The translations under genes were made by a program, and so were the position numbers. The notes under the pieces were generated by a model that made no database searches, was not told the origin of the DNA, and worked only from the letters and a program-made list of their open reading frames with translations. From Desulfobacterales bacterium (GTDB taxonomy: Bacteria; Desulfobacterota; DSM-4660; Desulfatiglandales; Desulfatiglandaceae): a DNA stretch of 9,212 nucleotides. The stretch is taken from positions 1 through 9,212 of the forward strand of contig JAMOVZ010000256.1 in assembly GCA_027061865.1 (NCBI GenBank). Direction: 5' to 3'. Numbering within the stretch: the stretch's first letter is position 1; each line of letters opens with the position of its first letter. Of this stretch, positions 1 to 6,884 are shown piece by piece.

Positions 1-692
1 ATCTCATCGCGGGTCAGGTTTGCCATAACTAGATGAAATTTCGCCCTAACAGCCTCAATGCCTGATGCAACCAAGAAGACTTTTCTTTCCACTCCATTTA
101 TTTCAAGGTTCCTGCCCGCCCACCTTGCGGCCTCTGGGTCAATGTCAATTCCCACCACTTTGCTTGCCCCGAGCCTTGCGGCGTAGATGGCCAGGATTCC
201 ACTCCCAGTTCCCACATCAAGCACCTCCCCCCTCACCTGCTCCAGGCACTCTTCCATACAGGCCAAACACATCCTAGTGGTGGGATGCTGGCCTGTGCCA
301 AAGGCAGGGCCTGGATCAATGACGATGACTTCACCATTCCAGAAATCAGGCCGGCTCTCCCAAGGCGGTATGATCATGAGGGACTCTGTGATCTTCTGAG
401 GTTTGAAGTGTTCCCGCCACTTGAGGCCCCAATTTTCATCCGCCACCTCTCTCAGTGCCGGCCGGGAGGCCCTGAAGGCAGGAAACTGGTTGGCAAGGGC
501 ATTCAGGCACCCTTCGATGGAATGGAGCAGGCCCTCCTTGGCCTCCAGTGGAAAATACGCAACCAGAAGATCCGCCCCTTCTAGCTGGCTCGTGCCCAAA
601 CAGCCCAGGTCAAAAAGAAAGGCTGACAAGGCATCTTGCAGCTCCGGGGGGACCTTGATCTTTACCTCAAGCCACCGACCCTTGACATCCAT
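1..692 (-). CDS. prmA: Ribosomal protein L11 methyltransferase PrmA (3' end cut off by window edge)
   Basis: SAM-dependent enzyme that methylates lysines and the N-terminal amine of ribosomal protein L11 in the cytoplasm. The first 230 codons are present; the family is usually about 290-300 residues, so roughly the last 60-70 are missing. Seen in the translation: an N-terminal substrate-recognition domain with WGLKWREHFKP at about 88-98, the family hallmark DPGPAFGTGQHPTT at 126-139, SAM-binding motif I VLDVGTGSGILA at 157-168, the acidic motif GIDIDPEA at 181-188, and ANLTRDE at 224-230. The ATG at 692 was chosen because it is the first start in this frame after the upstream open stretch and has a G-rich Shine-Dalgarno-like run about 10 bases upstream. 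It lies 132 bases downstream of the DUF35 gene on the same strand, with a terminator-like hairpin between them, so it probably has its own promoter, which I could not place. Identification is firm. Confidence 0.93.
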   Translation of the reverse strand, partial: MDVKGRWLEVKIKVPPELQDALSAFLFDLGCLGTSQLEGADLLVAYFPLEAKEGLLHSIEGCLNALANQFPAFRASRPALREVADENWGLKWREHFKPQKITESLMIIPPWESRPDFWNGEVIVIDPGPAFGTGQHPTTRMCLACMEECLEQVRGEVLDVGTGSGILAIYAARLGASKVVGIDIDPEAARWAGRNLEINGVERKVFLVASGIEAVRAKFHLVMANLTRDE

Positions 693-745
693 TTGCCCAG
701 AGCCCCCATTGGTTCTGCTGTGAGCCGTAAGTTGATAAAACTAAA

Positions 746-794
746 ACGCCCCTTCCCCCTCTTGGGTGTTCTTGCCGCAAAAGGAAAGGGGCGT
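746..794 (-). terminator. Candidate intrinsic terminator after the thiolase-DUF35 operon
   Basis: Read on the minus strand, ACGCCCCTT (794-786) pairs perfectly with AAGGGGCGT (754-746). Two more C-G pairs extend it past a single bulged base, giving about 11 pairs. The downstream arm is followed directly by TTTTAGTTTT, a broken U-tract. The loop is long (about 26 bases) but can fold a small inner hairpin, CCC-AAGA-GGG. It lies about 30 bases after the DUF35 stop codon and before prmA, where the operon would be expected to end. The large loop and interrupted U-tract limit confidence. Confidence 0.55.
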
Positions 795-824
795 AGGGAC
801 AGTAAAATTCCAAACTATGGGTTT

Positions 825-1262
825 TTACGCCTTGGTAAATACGTAAATGAGCCTGTCTTCTGGCAACTGACGGACCTCTGTCTTCATATCCATGCCCACC
901 TTTATTTCATCATCGCCGATCTCCTTGTCTATCCTCCCAAAGACCTTGTAATCGCCATAGTCCAAGAGGGCTATACAGTAAGGGAGGTCCTGTTCAAACC
1001 CCACTGGAGCATACTGAAGCTTGCTGTAGGTGACCAGCTTTCCCGTGCCAGAGACCTCAAACCACTCCATATCACCACCCAGGCATTGATAGCAGTCCGC
1101 CCTTGGAGGGAAAAACATGATGTCACACTTCTTGCACCTGGTTCCCATCACCTTTCCCTGTTCCAGATAGGAGACAAAATCGTTCACCTTGGTTGTAGCC
1201 GTAAAACTAACAATGCCAAATCTTTTGAATCTATCGTCAATTTCTCTTTTCTTCTTGGCCAT
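825..1262 (-). CDS. DUF35 zinc-ribbon/OB-fold protein, partner of the adjacent thiolase
   Basis: A 145-residue protein of the DUF35 (Zn-ribbon plus OB-fold acyl-CoA-binding) family. Four cysteines as CxxC-x10-CxxC (C43, C46, C57, C60) form the rubredoxin-like zinc ribbon. The following segment, from about 65 to 140 (starting EWFEVSGTGKLVTYS), is the OB-fold, with the usual SGTG turn. An N-terminal helix rich in K and R precedes it. Proteins of this family are small subunits of SCP2-type thiolases: they bridge or gate the thiolase active site in archaeal acetoacetyl-CoA thiolase/HMG-CoA synthase complexes, and BbsA is the equivalent in the benzoylsuccinyl-CoA thiolase of anaerobic toluene degradation. 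The gene begins 3 bases after the thiolase stop codon. Its Shine-Dalgarno region (GGAGGTAGGAG) overlaps that stop, so coupled translation is likely. The family call is firm; the substrate of the complex cannot be read from sequence. Confidence 0.9.
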   Translation of the reverse strand: MAKKKREIDDRFKRFGIVSFTATTKVNDFVSYLEQGKVMGTRCKKCDIMFFPPRADCYQCLGGDMEWFEVSGTGKLVTYSKLQYAPVGFEQDLPYCIALLDYGDYKVFGRIDKEIGDDEIKVGMDMKTEVRQLPEDRLIYVFTKA

Positions 1263-1265
1263 CTC

Positions 1266-2432
1266 CTACCTCCCCAATATAGTCACATTTCCATAAATGC
1301 CGACTCCCCCGATATTGTGAACCAAACCGATCTCGGGATCTTTGACCTGCATTTCTCCTGCCTCACCCCGCAACTGCAGGACTACTGTACGAATTTGGGA
1401 GCCCCCCGTGGCTCCTATGGGATGCCCTTTGGAGAGCAAGCCTCCGTCAATATTTACGGGGATGGAGCCCTCTTTGTAAGTCTCTTTGCTTTTAATGAGT
1501 TCTTTACCCTCACCGGGGGCGGCAAACCCCAAGTTCTCATAGGCCATTATTTCAGCTATGGTGAAGCAGTCGTGCACCTCTGCCACATCCACATCCTTTG
1601 GGCCTATGCCTGCCATCTTATAGGCCTGCTGGGCGGCTAGCTCAGCCACCCTGAGGCCGGTAAAAAGGTCGCGGCCTGCAAGGTTGACGCTGTTAGATGC
1701 AGCCCCGAGGCCCAGAATCCAGACAGGCTTATCTGACATGGCCTTGGCCTTTTCTTCGTTTGCCACGATCACACATGATGATCCATCAGCGTTTGCGCAG
1801 CAATCACCCACCCTCAAAGGGCTGGAAACAGGTCCTGCCATGGGGCTTTCAGGATCTGTAAACATTTCAAGGGTGACGGGCTTCCTGTAAACTGCCTTTT
1901 CATTGATCTGGCCATATGTAGCCGCCTTCACCCGCACCAAGGCCAAGTCCTCAGGGGTGGTCCCGTACTTTTCCATGTGGGCCCTTGCATACATGGCATA
2001 ATAGGCAGGCATCATGGTCCCAAAAGGACTTTCCCACTGAATGTCGGCTCCCCTGCCCATCCTTTCTTGTGATTCTGCCGAGCTGATCTCGCTCATCTTC
2101 TGGAATCCAATCACGGCCACCACATCATGAAGGCCCGCCTTTACCAGAGAGTAGGCCATCCTAAGGCCCATGCTGCTGGAGGAGCAAAGGCTCTCCAAAT
2201 AAAATGTTGGTTGCGGAATCAGCCCCAGGTACTCGGCAAAGATTCCAGAAGGAGATCTCTGCTTGTCATACTCCGGGGCAGAACACACAATTGATGCATC
2301 AATGTCATTTGCTGAAATTTGAGCATCCTTCACTGCCTCTTTGAAGCCCTCAAAGGCAAGCTCTCTTATGGAGCCTGGATATCCCCTCACAAAGGCGCTC
2401 TGACCCACTCCTATAATTCCTATTTTACCCAT
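1266..2432 (-). CDS. SCP2-type thiolase (acetyl-CoA acyltransferase family)
   Basis: A 388-residue thiolase-fold enzyme expected to make or cleave a C-C bond in a 3-oxoacyl-CoA in the cytoplasm. Seen in order: the nucleophile loop LESLCSSSSMG with C83; VHDCF at 286-290, the SCP2-thiolase HDCF motif with H287; GHPIGATG at 336-343 with the catalytic-site H337; and a C-terminal HNIGG at 372-376. The last replaces the second catalytic cysteine (CxGGG) of classical thiolases. HDCF plus HN-GG is the SCP2/archaeal-type pattern, so this is not a defect. The length is normal. The start is well supported: a near-perfect Shine-Dalgarno, AAGGAGGTGA (minus strand, 2445-2436), sits 3-4 bases before the ATG. 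It is the first gene of a two-gene operon with the DUF35 subunit. No dehydrogenase, hydratase or CoA-transferase lies nearby, so the pathway (fatty acid, aromatic or ketone-body-like) is open. Confidence 0.9.
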   Translation of the reverse strand: MGKIGIIGVGQSAFVRGYPGSIRELAFEGFKEAVKDAQISANDIDASIVCSAPEYDKQRSPSGIFAEYLGLIPQPTFYLESLCSSSSMGLRMAYSLVKAGLHDVVAVIGFQKMSEISSAESQERMGRGADIQWESPFGTMMPAYYAMYARAHMEKYGTTPEDLALVRVKAATYGQINEKAVYRKPVTLEMFTDPESPMAGPVSSPLRVGDCCANADGSSCVIVANEEKAKAMSDKPVWILGLGAASNSVNLAGRDLFTGLRVAELAAQQAYKMAGIGPKDVDVAEVHDCFTIAEIMAYENLGFAAPGEGKELIKSKETYKEGSIPVNIDGGLLSKGHPIGATGGSQIRTVVLQLRGEAGEMQVKDPEIGLVHNIGGVGIYGNVTILGR

Positions 2433-2639
2433 CTGTCACCTCCTTGGCATTGACTCGCCCAAAATACATAAGGCAAGCTTATTGCATTTATATCTGGGAT
2501 TAGATGGAACGGGAATATAGTTTAAAGCAGTAGATGTGGTCAAGGGCTAAATCCTACAATTGCCTTGTATGAAAATTCCCTTTTTTGCTATTGTGTTCTT
2601 TGCGTTATCAAAGATAGTGGCTTGGCGGGAGGAAAAAAC
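2433..2639. promoter_or_regulatory. Divergent spacer between thiolase and cutA, with weak promoter candidates
   Basis: This spacer must hold promoters for both the leftward thiolase operon and the rightward cutA-exporter pair. On the minus strand, TATAAA (plus coordinates 2487-2492) is a reasonable -10, with only a poor -35 (TTCCCG) 17 bases upstream. On the plus strand, TATAGT at 2516-2521 has a good -10 but no convincing -35, and TTGTAT/TATTGT at 2565-2594 (18-base spacing) is another weak pair. I found no clear operator palindrome, sigma54 site or riboswitch. The strong Shine-Dalgarno sites of both flanking genes lie at its edges (2436-2445 minus, 2627-2632 plus). Confidence 0.35.
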
Positions 2640-2975
2640 ATGAAAGCCAATCTGGTCTATATCACTGCATCAAACCTGGAAGAGGCGAGAAAGATAGGCA
2701 AAGAACTAGTGGCTTCAAGGCTTGCAGCCTGCGTAAATATAATAGGCAACATGAATTCCTTCTACTGGTGGGAAGGAGAGATACAAGATGACCGTGAGGT
2801 CATACTCATAGCCAAGACCAAGGAGACCCTAGTCCGTGAGTTAGTGGAAAAGGTCAAATCAATGCACAGCTACTCCTGCCCTTGTGTTGTGAGCTTGCCG
2901 GTGCTTGGAGGGAATGAGGATTTCCTTCAATGGATTGAATCTGAAACAAAACAGGAGCCAAGCAACAATTCATGA
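2640..2975 (+). CDS. cutA: CutA1-family protein (divalent cation tolerance)
   Basis: A 111-residue protein of the CutA1 family: small, PII-like, ferredoxin-fold trimers historically linked to copper/divalent cation tolerance. Their biochemical role remains poorly defined. Seen: VYITASNLEEARKIGKELV near the N-terminus, LAACVNI at about 29-35, the WWEGEIQ strand, IAKTKE, and the family C-terminal signature HSY-x-CP (HSYSCPCVVSLPV), then GNEDFLQWI. The ATG at 2640 has GGGAGG 7 bases upstream and gives a family-length protein. A longer TTG-started frame from 2565 would add 25 residues without CutA similarity and is not preferred. The stop codon overlaps the next gene's start as ATGA, so translation is probably coupled to the ABC exporter. 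No signal peptide is visible, so the protein is cytoplasmic. Confidence 0.93.
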   Translation: MKANLVYITASNLEEARKIGKELVASRLAACVNIIGNMNSFYWWEGEIQDDREVILIAKTKETLVRELVEKVKSMHSYSCPCVVSLPVLGGNEDFLQWIESETKQEPSNNS

Positions 2976-4789
2976 TCGATTGGATTCTGGGAAAAGAGAT
3001 AGGCAAATATGTAAGGCAACACAGGGCGCTCGTCTATTGCGCCATCTTTCTCACCGCCCTCTCATCCCTTTTTGTCGTAATCCCGGCATACCTGCTTCAG
3101 CCATTTGTGGACCAGGGCATGAAGACAGGTGCGGATCCGGTTAGTTGGAAGATCCCTTGGATCCAATTGGACCCGGGTTCCTGGCTTTCCTGGCACAAGA
3201 CAGAACTCACCCTGATAGATAATATTTCTCCCAATGAGTTATTGGTGCTCTTATCGCTAATCGCCTTCGGCTCTGTGGTGTTGAAGTCGATCACCGTTTA
3301 TTTGAGCGGCCTTTCAGCTACTGCCTTTTCTAACCGGGCGGTTAAGTCCTTGAGGATCGATCTGTTCTCAAAGTTCGCAAGCCTCCCTCTTAGTTTCCAT
3401 CAAAGACAAAAGTCAGGGGAGCTCATTGCGAGGGCCACGGCGGACCTGGCCGTGATGCAATCCCTGATCGCCAATGTAATCATAGGGCTTATTCAACATC
3501 CCCTGACAGTGGCGGTCTTCCTCGTTTACCTCATAGTGATGAACTATAAGCTTACCGGAATCTTGCTCATAGTGGTCCCTGCCATCTTGGGCCTGATAAG
3601 GCTGTTTGGCCGCAAGGTAAAAAAACACTCCATAAGGGTTCAGGACGCCACTGCCAAGGTCACCTCCGCCTACCAGGAAATGCTCTCGTGCCTTAAGGTT
3701 GTCCAGGGTTATTACCGGAGCGATAGCGAGATAGAGAATTTCAAGGAACTGGCCGAAGACCTTTATAAGAAGGTAATGCGCTGGGCAAGGTGGAACCTGG
3801 GGCTAGGGCCAATGATGGATGTGACCGTATTCTTCGTGCTCCCTGCAATCCTCATCGCAGGCAAGATCTATTTTCACCACACCTTGGGCGAGATGATATC
3901 CATGCTGTATGCCTTTTCCAGGGTTTACTCACCTATTAAGAAGCTTGGCAAGATTTCGAATAACTTGAAGACCCTTCAAGGAGCTACGGCCAGGGTCTTT
4001 TCCATTATGGCCACTGTGCCAGAGATAAAGGACGCTCCGGGGGCAGTTGAACTCCCCAGGCATAGGGAATCCATTGAATTCAGGAACGTGAGCTTTGGCT
4101 ACAGCCCTGACAGACTGGTGCTCAAGGATATCTCTTTCCAGGTGAAGGCAGGCGAAATGGTGGCCTTTGTGGGCTCCACGGGGGCTGGAAAGAGCACCTT
4201 GCTGGACCTTATCCCCCGGTTCTACGACGTAACAAAAGGAAGCATCTTGATTGACGGTATTGATATCCGAACCTGCACCTTGGAGTCGCTCCGAAGGCAG
4301 ATGGCCATCGTCAACCAGGATATAATGCTCTTTCACGATACTATTGAAAAAAATATCGCTTACGGCAGGCCAGATGCCACCAAAGAGGAGATTGAGGCAG
4401 CTGCCAAGGCGGCACAGGCCCACGACTTTATCATAGCTCAGCCCAACGGCTATCAGACCGTGATTGGAGACAGGGGCACATTGCTTTCAGGAGGGCAGAA
4501 ACAGCGCATAGCCATAGCCCGCGCAATCCTTGCCAATCCTGCCATACTGATCCTGGATGAAGCCGCATCAGCCCTTGATGCCGAAAGCGAGCGGCTGGTC
4601 CAAGAGGCCATCGAAAGCCTTAAAGGGGGGCCGACCATCTTTGTGGTGGCCCACCGCCTGAGCACGGTACGAAAGGCCGACAGGATCTTCGTAATGGAAG
4701 AGGGAAGGATCGTTGAGCAAGGCGGCCACCAGGAGCTTTTAGAGATAAATGGCAGGTTCAAGCAGCTATACGAGCTGCAGTTTGCATAA
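2972..4789 (+). CDS. msbA: MsbA-like ABC exporter (fused permease and ATPase), probable lipid A-core flippase
   Basis: A 605-residue half-transporter: a membrane domain at about 1-330 fused to an ATPase domain at about 368-605. It would act as a homodimer in the inner membrane. Membrane segments are visible at about 20-43, 90-112, 166-190 and 193-212, with a further hydrophobic pair around 283-315. ATPase motifs are complete: Walker A GSTGAGKST (401-409), Q-loop Q449, signature LSGGQ (505-509), Walker B ILILDE (525-530), D-loop SALD (533-536) and H-loop H561. The overall pattern (LLQPFVDQGM after the first helix, then the coupling helices) resembles MsbA, which flips lipid A-core for lipopolysaccharide assembly. 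Other type IV exporters (lipid, peptide or drug) look similar, so the substrate is inferred. Oddities are a long tryptophan-rich stretch (about 50-88) between the first two helices and the coupling to cutA rather than to lpx or waa genes. Confidence 0.85.
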   Translation: MIDWILGKEIGKYVRQHRALVYCAIFLTALSSLFVVIPAYLLQPFVDQGMKTGADPVSWKIPWIQLDPGSWLSWHKTELTLIDNISPNELLVLLSLIAFGSVVLKSITVYLSGLSATAFSNRAVKSLRIDLFSKFASLPLSFHQRQKSGELIARATADLAVMQSLIANVIIGLIQHPLTVAVFLVYLIVMNYKLTGILLIVVPAILGLIRLFGRKVKKHSIRVQDATAKVTSAYQEMLSCLKVVQGYYRSDSEIENFKELAEDLYKKVMRWARWNLGLGPMMDVTVFFVLPAILIAGKIYFHHTLGEMISMLYAFSRVYSPIKKLGKISNNLKTLQGATARVFSIMATVPEIKDAPGAVELPRHRESIEFRNVSFGYSPDRLVLKDISFQVKAGEMVAFVGSTGAGKSTLLDLIPRFYDVTKGSILIDGIDIRTCTLESLRRQMAIVNQDIMLFHDTIEKNIAYGRPDATKEEIEAAAKAAQAHDFIIAQPNGYQTVIGDRGTLLSGGQKQRIAIARAILANPAILILDEAASALDAESERLVQEAIESLKGGPTIFVVAHRLSTVRKADRIFVMEEGRIVEQGGHQELLEINGRFKQLYELQFA

Positions 4790-4801
4790 TAAAGGTTTCC
4801 C

Positions 4802-4830
4802 TTGACGATTAAAGCCCTATTGAATATAAA
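4802..4830 (+). promoter_or_regulatory. Strong sigma70-like promoter for the speH-like gene
   Basis: TTGACG (4802-4807) and TATAAA (4825-4830) are separated by exactly 17 bases: five of six matches to the -35 consensus and five of six to the -10. Transcription would begin near 4837, only about 50 bases after the exporter's stop codon, so the speH-like gene probably has its own transcript with a leader of about 95 bases or more. Confidence 0.6.
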
Positions 4831-4847
4831 AGAAAGGTTTTTTAGTC

Positions 4848-4871
4848 GGAGCCGAGCCCTGGCTCGGCACC
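4848..4871 (+). promoter_or_regulatory. GC-rich leader hairpin ahead of the speH-like gene
   Basis: GCCGAGC (4851-4857) and GCTCGGC (4862-4868) form a perfect 7-pair stem with a CCTG loop. It is extended by two G-C pairs (4848-4849 with 4870-4871) beyond one A-A mismatch. It begins about a dozen bases after the predicted transcription start. It is not followed by a T-run on either strand, so it is not a standard terminator. A second perfect palindrome, TTGAGCTCAA, lies at 4879-4888. Together they could be a regulatory leader or an mRNA-stabilising 5' structure; I recognise no known riboswitch class. Confidence 0.4.
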
Positions 4872-4895
4872 CCGCCCATTGAGCTCAACCTATAT

Positions 4896-4901
4896 AGGAG
4901 G
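4896..4901 (+). promoter_or_regulatory. Strong Shine-Dalgarno-like site with no start codon at the right distance
   Basis: AGGAGG is a near-ideal ribosome-binding sequence, but no ATG, GTG or TTG lies 4-12 bases downstream. The nearest usable start for the speH-like frame is the TTG at 4931, about 29 bases away, and an in-frame stop at 4916-4918 blocks any earlier start. It may be an accidental purine run, a standby site, part of the leader fold, or a sign of a base error in this region. Confidence 0.35.
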
Positions 4902-4930
4902 CACCAAGCCTTCAATAACAGAGAAGGGAG

Positions 4931-5368
4931 TTGGGAAATTCAAGACTTAAAATCAAAATAGAAAGTGAGAGCGGTAAATTGGAAGCACTATTGGACCTAA
5001 TTATCTTAGACCTTTATGAATGCGACCGCGGAAGGCTTACCGACACACGGCTCATCAGGGAGGGCATGTTGGAGGCAGCCCGAATCATGGGTGCGGAAGT
5101 GATAGGGGATTCCTTTCACACCTTTGAGCCCTGGGGGGTCAGTGGCACGGTAACCATCGCAGAGTCTCACTTGGCGGTCCATACCTGGCCTGAATACAAC
5201 TTTGCAGCCGTGACATTCGAGACCTGCGGCAACCGGATGGATCACAGGAAGGCTTATAATCACCTCATCCGGTTTTTCCGTGCCAAGAAACCCAAGATAA
5301 CACATCAAAAACGGGGTTTCATGGAATCATTTCAAGGCAAGGTTGCCTACAAGCAACAGATGGGTTGA
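4931..5368 (+). CDS. speH: SpeH-type S-adenosylmethionine decarboxylase proenzyme (pyruvoyl enzyme)
   Basis: Decarboxylates S-adenosylmethionine to supply the aminopropyl donor for spermidine; the proenzyme cleaves itself to create a pyruvoyl group. Seen (145-residue numbering): SFHTFEPWGVSGTVTIAESH, with cleavage expected at E78-S79, then HTWPEY with H84 and FETCG with C99. If translation starts at the second TTG (4979, residue 17), these become E62-S63, H68 and C83, the numbering of the Thermotoga maritima enzyme, and the protein becomes 129 residues. That start fits the family better. The TTG at 4931 is kept as the outer limit because a purine-rich GAAGGGAG directly abuts it, although with no spacer. 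No ATG is available. The usual GRH near the N-terminus is replaced by LDL. No speE (spermidine synthase) lies nearby. Related pyruvoyl ornithine or arginine decarboxylases evolved from this family are a real alternative. Confidence 0.85.
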   Translation: MGNSRLKIKIESESGKLEALLDLIILDLYECDRGRLTDTRLIREGMLEAARIMGAEVIGDSFHTFEPWGVSGTVTIAESHLAVHTWPEYNFAAVTFETCGNRMDHRKAYNHLIRFFRAKKPKITHQKRGFMESFQGKVAYKQQMG

Positions 5369-5422
5369 CTCGATTCTTGTGAGGACCGTGTCCCGGTTGC
5401 TGAGCCTTTGGCGTTAGATTTG

Positions 5423-5451
5423 CTCTCTGCCTTTTCTCATCTGGTGGAGAG
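5423..5451. terminator. Weak hairpin between the convergent speH and tilS genes
   Basis: CTCTCTGCC (5423-5431) can pair with GGTGGAGAG (5443-5451) through nine pairs, two of them G-U on the plus strand, with an 11-base loop. It lies in the 100-base gap where both genes end, a plausible place for a shared terminator. There is no T-run after it on either strand, so it may be chance. Nothing else is recognisable in 5369-5468. Confidence 0.22.
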
Positions 5452-5468
5452 AGAAGCTGAAGTGCGCC

Positions 5469-6884
5469 TTAGCTCCATTCCCACTCCTCAATTCCTCCAC
5501 TAAGCCTAATTCTCAGGGCTATTCTGGTATCTTTTGTAACCTTACACCTATCATCAATCCTTATGGCAGCCACCCAGATTATTTTACCCTGGGATTCAAA
5601 TATGGGAACAATCCCCCTCAACCGATTCGGTACCCTTTTCTCCATAAAAAGGTCCTTCACCTTTTTGCTCCCCTTCAATCCCAAAGGCACCATCCTGTCT
5701 CCGGGCCTAAAGGGCCGCACCAAGATAGGATAACCCACCTTTTCTGCATCCACAACAGCCCCCCACCGTCCCATATCAAGTGAGACCACCTGCTTTGGGT
5801 CCAGTTCTTCCACTTTTACCCTGGTTTCAATGTGTTCAATGCAAAAGGAGCCAGGCCCTGGAATTTCCAAAAGAAAGCCCTTTAGCGGCCCGTCTCCCGT
5901 CCTTTCCACTTGAAACATTTCATAGTTTTTTCTGAGAACCATCCCCTTTGGAAGATCCAGAATGCCTTGGGGCCTTGAGGCGCTGAGAAGCCTCTGCATA
6001 GCCGAGATATGCCTTGCTGATATACGCCTCAACCCTCCACCCACAGAGGCCAGCATGGCTCTGAGCACCCTTGTCTGCAACGACGGGGGCAGGGCCAAGA
6101 AATCTGATATCTTCAGGCGGACAATCCCCGGTATGATGTTCTCAGCCTTCTCCTCCAGCCACTGCTCAGCCTGTTTCTTGAGCCACTCCTCATCCCGCCT
6201 GAAAATTTCAGCGCTCTGAGAAAGAAGCCCTATGAGGTTGGGCTGATACTTTTGAAGGATTGGGATCAGATCCTGCCTAATCCGGTTCCTCAGAAACCGG
6301 AGGTCCTTGTTGGAAGAATCCTCCATCCACCTGAGGCCCTTTGCCTCAAGGTAGGCCAGAACCTGGTCACGAGAAACTTCAATCAAGGGCCTGACAATCC
6401 CATCTCCCCTTTTGGGAGGAATACCCGAGAGCCCGGAAGGCCCACTCCCCCTCAAAAACCGCATTATCACCGTCTCTGCCTGGTCATTCATTGTGTGGCC
6501 TAAAGCGATCCTGTCTGCGGACACCTCATTGGCGGCTCTCCTCAAAAAATCATAGCGTTCATGCCTGGCCTCCTCTTCCAAAGAGCGGGCACTGGAAAGA
6601 TCCTTGAAACTTTTCCCCTCATAAAGGGGGAGTCCGTATGAGGCCGCCAATTCCTTTACAAACAGGCTTTCCTTTTCATCCTCTCCAGGTCTCAAGCCGT
6701 GATTAAAGTGCGCAACGAACAACTCAAGCCCCAGCCCTGGACTTAGTCCGTAGAGTATATCAAGGAGCGCCACTGAATCTGCTCCCCCTGAGACCGCCAC
6801 TATCACCCTGTCGCCCCTGGAAAACAGGGAGTGCTTGTCAATGGCGGCGGTTACTAGGGTTTGGACTTTCTTTATGGTTTCCAT
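5469..6884 (-). CDS. tilS: tRNA(Ile)-lysidine synthase TilS
   Basis: Attaches lysine to cytidine 34 of the CAU-anticodon isoleucine tRNA using ATP, so that it reads AUA; essential in most bacteria and cytoplasmic. The 471 residues include the N-type ATP pyrophosphatase P-loop SGGADS (32-37), AHFNHGLR (58-65), LGHTMNDQAETVIMRFLRG (128-146) and SSNKDLRFLRNRIR (190-203). The C-terminal TilS domain contains VRPFRPGDRM (389-398) and the conserved KVKDLFMEKRVP (408-419). The length is typical of the long form. The ATG at 6884 has GGAG four bases upstream. The frame stays open for about 31 codons before this ATG but contains no start codon there. In many relatives tilS is followed by ftsH; here it instead runs toward the convergent speH gene. 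A candidate promoter lies at 7009-7037. Confidence 0.95.
   Translation of the reverse strand: METIKKVQTLVTAAIDKHSLFSRGDRVIVAVSGGADSVALLDILYGLSPGLGLELFVAHFNHGLRPGEDEKESLFVKELAASYGLPLYEGKSFKDLSSARSLEEEARHERYDFLRRAANEVSADRIALGHTMNDQAETVIMRFLRGSGPSGLSGIPPKRGDGIVRPLIEVSRDQVLAYLEAKGLRWMEDSSNKDLRFLRNRIRQDLIPILQKYQPNLIGLLSQSAEIFRRDEEWLKKQAEQWLEEKAENIIPGIVRLKISDFLALPPSLQTRVLRAMLASVGGGLRRISARHISAMQRLLSASRPQGILDLPKGMVLRKNYEMFQVERTGDGPLKGFLLEIPGPGSFCIEHIETRVKVEELDPKQVVSLDMGRWGAVVDAEKVGYPILVRPFRPGDRMVPLGLKGSKKVKDLFMEKRVPNRLRGIVPIFESQGKIIWVAAIRIDDRCKVTKDTRIALRIRLSGGIEEWEWS

Noticed and set aside
65..723. Several overlapping plus-strand frames at the left end
   Set aside because: They are antisense to prmA, whose motifs are unambiguous on the minus strand.
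636..1640. 334-codon plus-strand frame, one of the longest in the window
   Set aside because: It lies opposite prmA, the terminator, the DUF35 gene and the thiolase, all firmly identified on the minus strand, and its translation resembles no protein; a shadow frame.
2565..2639. TTG-started extension of cutA
   Set aside because: Adds 25 residues without CutA similarity, while the ATG at 2640 has a well-spaced GGGAGG.
3929..4761. Minus-strand frames of 164 and 102 codons inside the exporter gene
   Set aside because: They are opposite the ATPase domain of the exporter, with no ribosome binding site or recognisable motif.
5006..5308. 100-codon minus-strand frame over the speH-like gene
   Set aside because: Shadow of the catalytic core of the decarboxylase.
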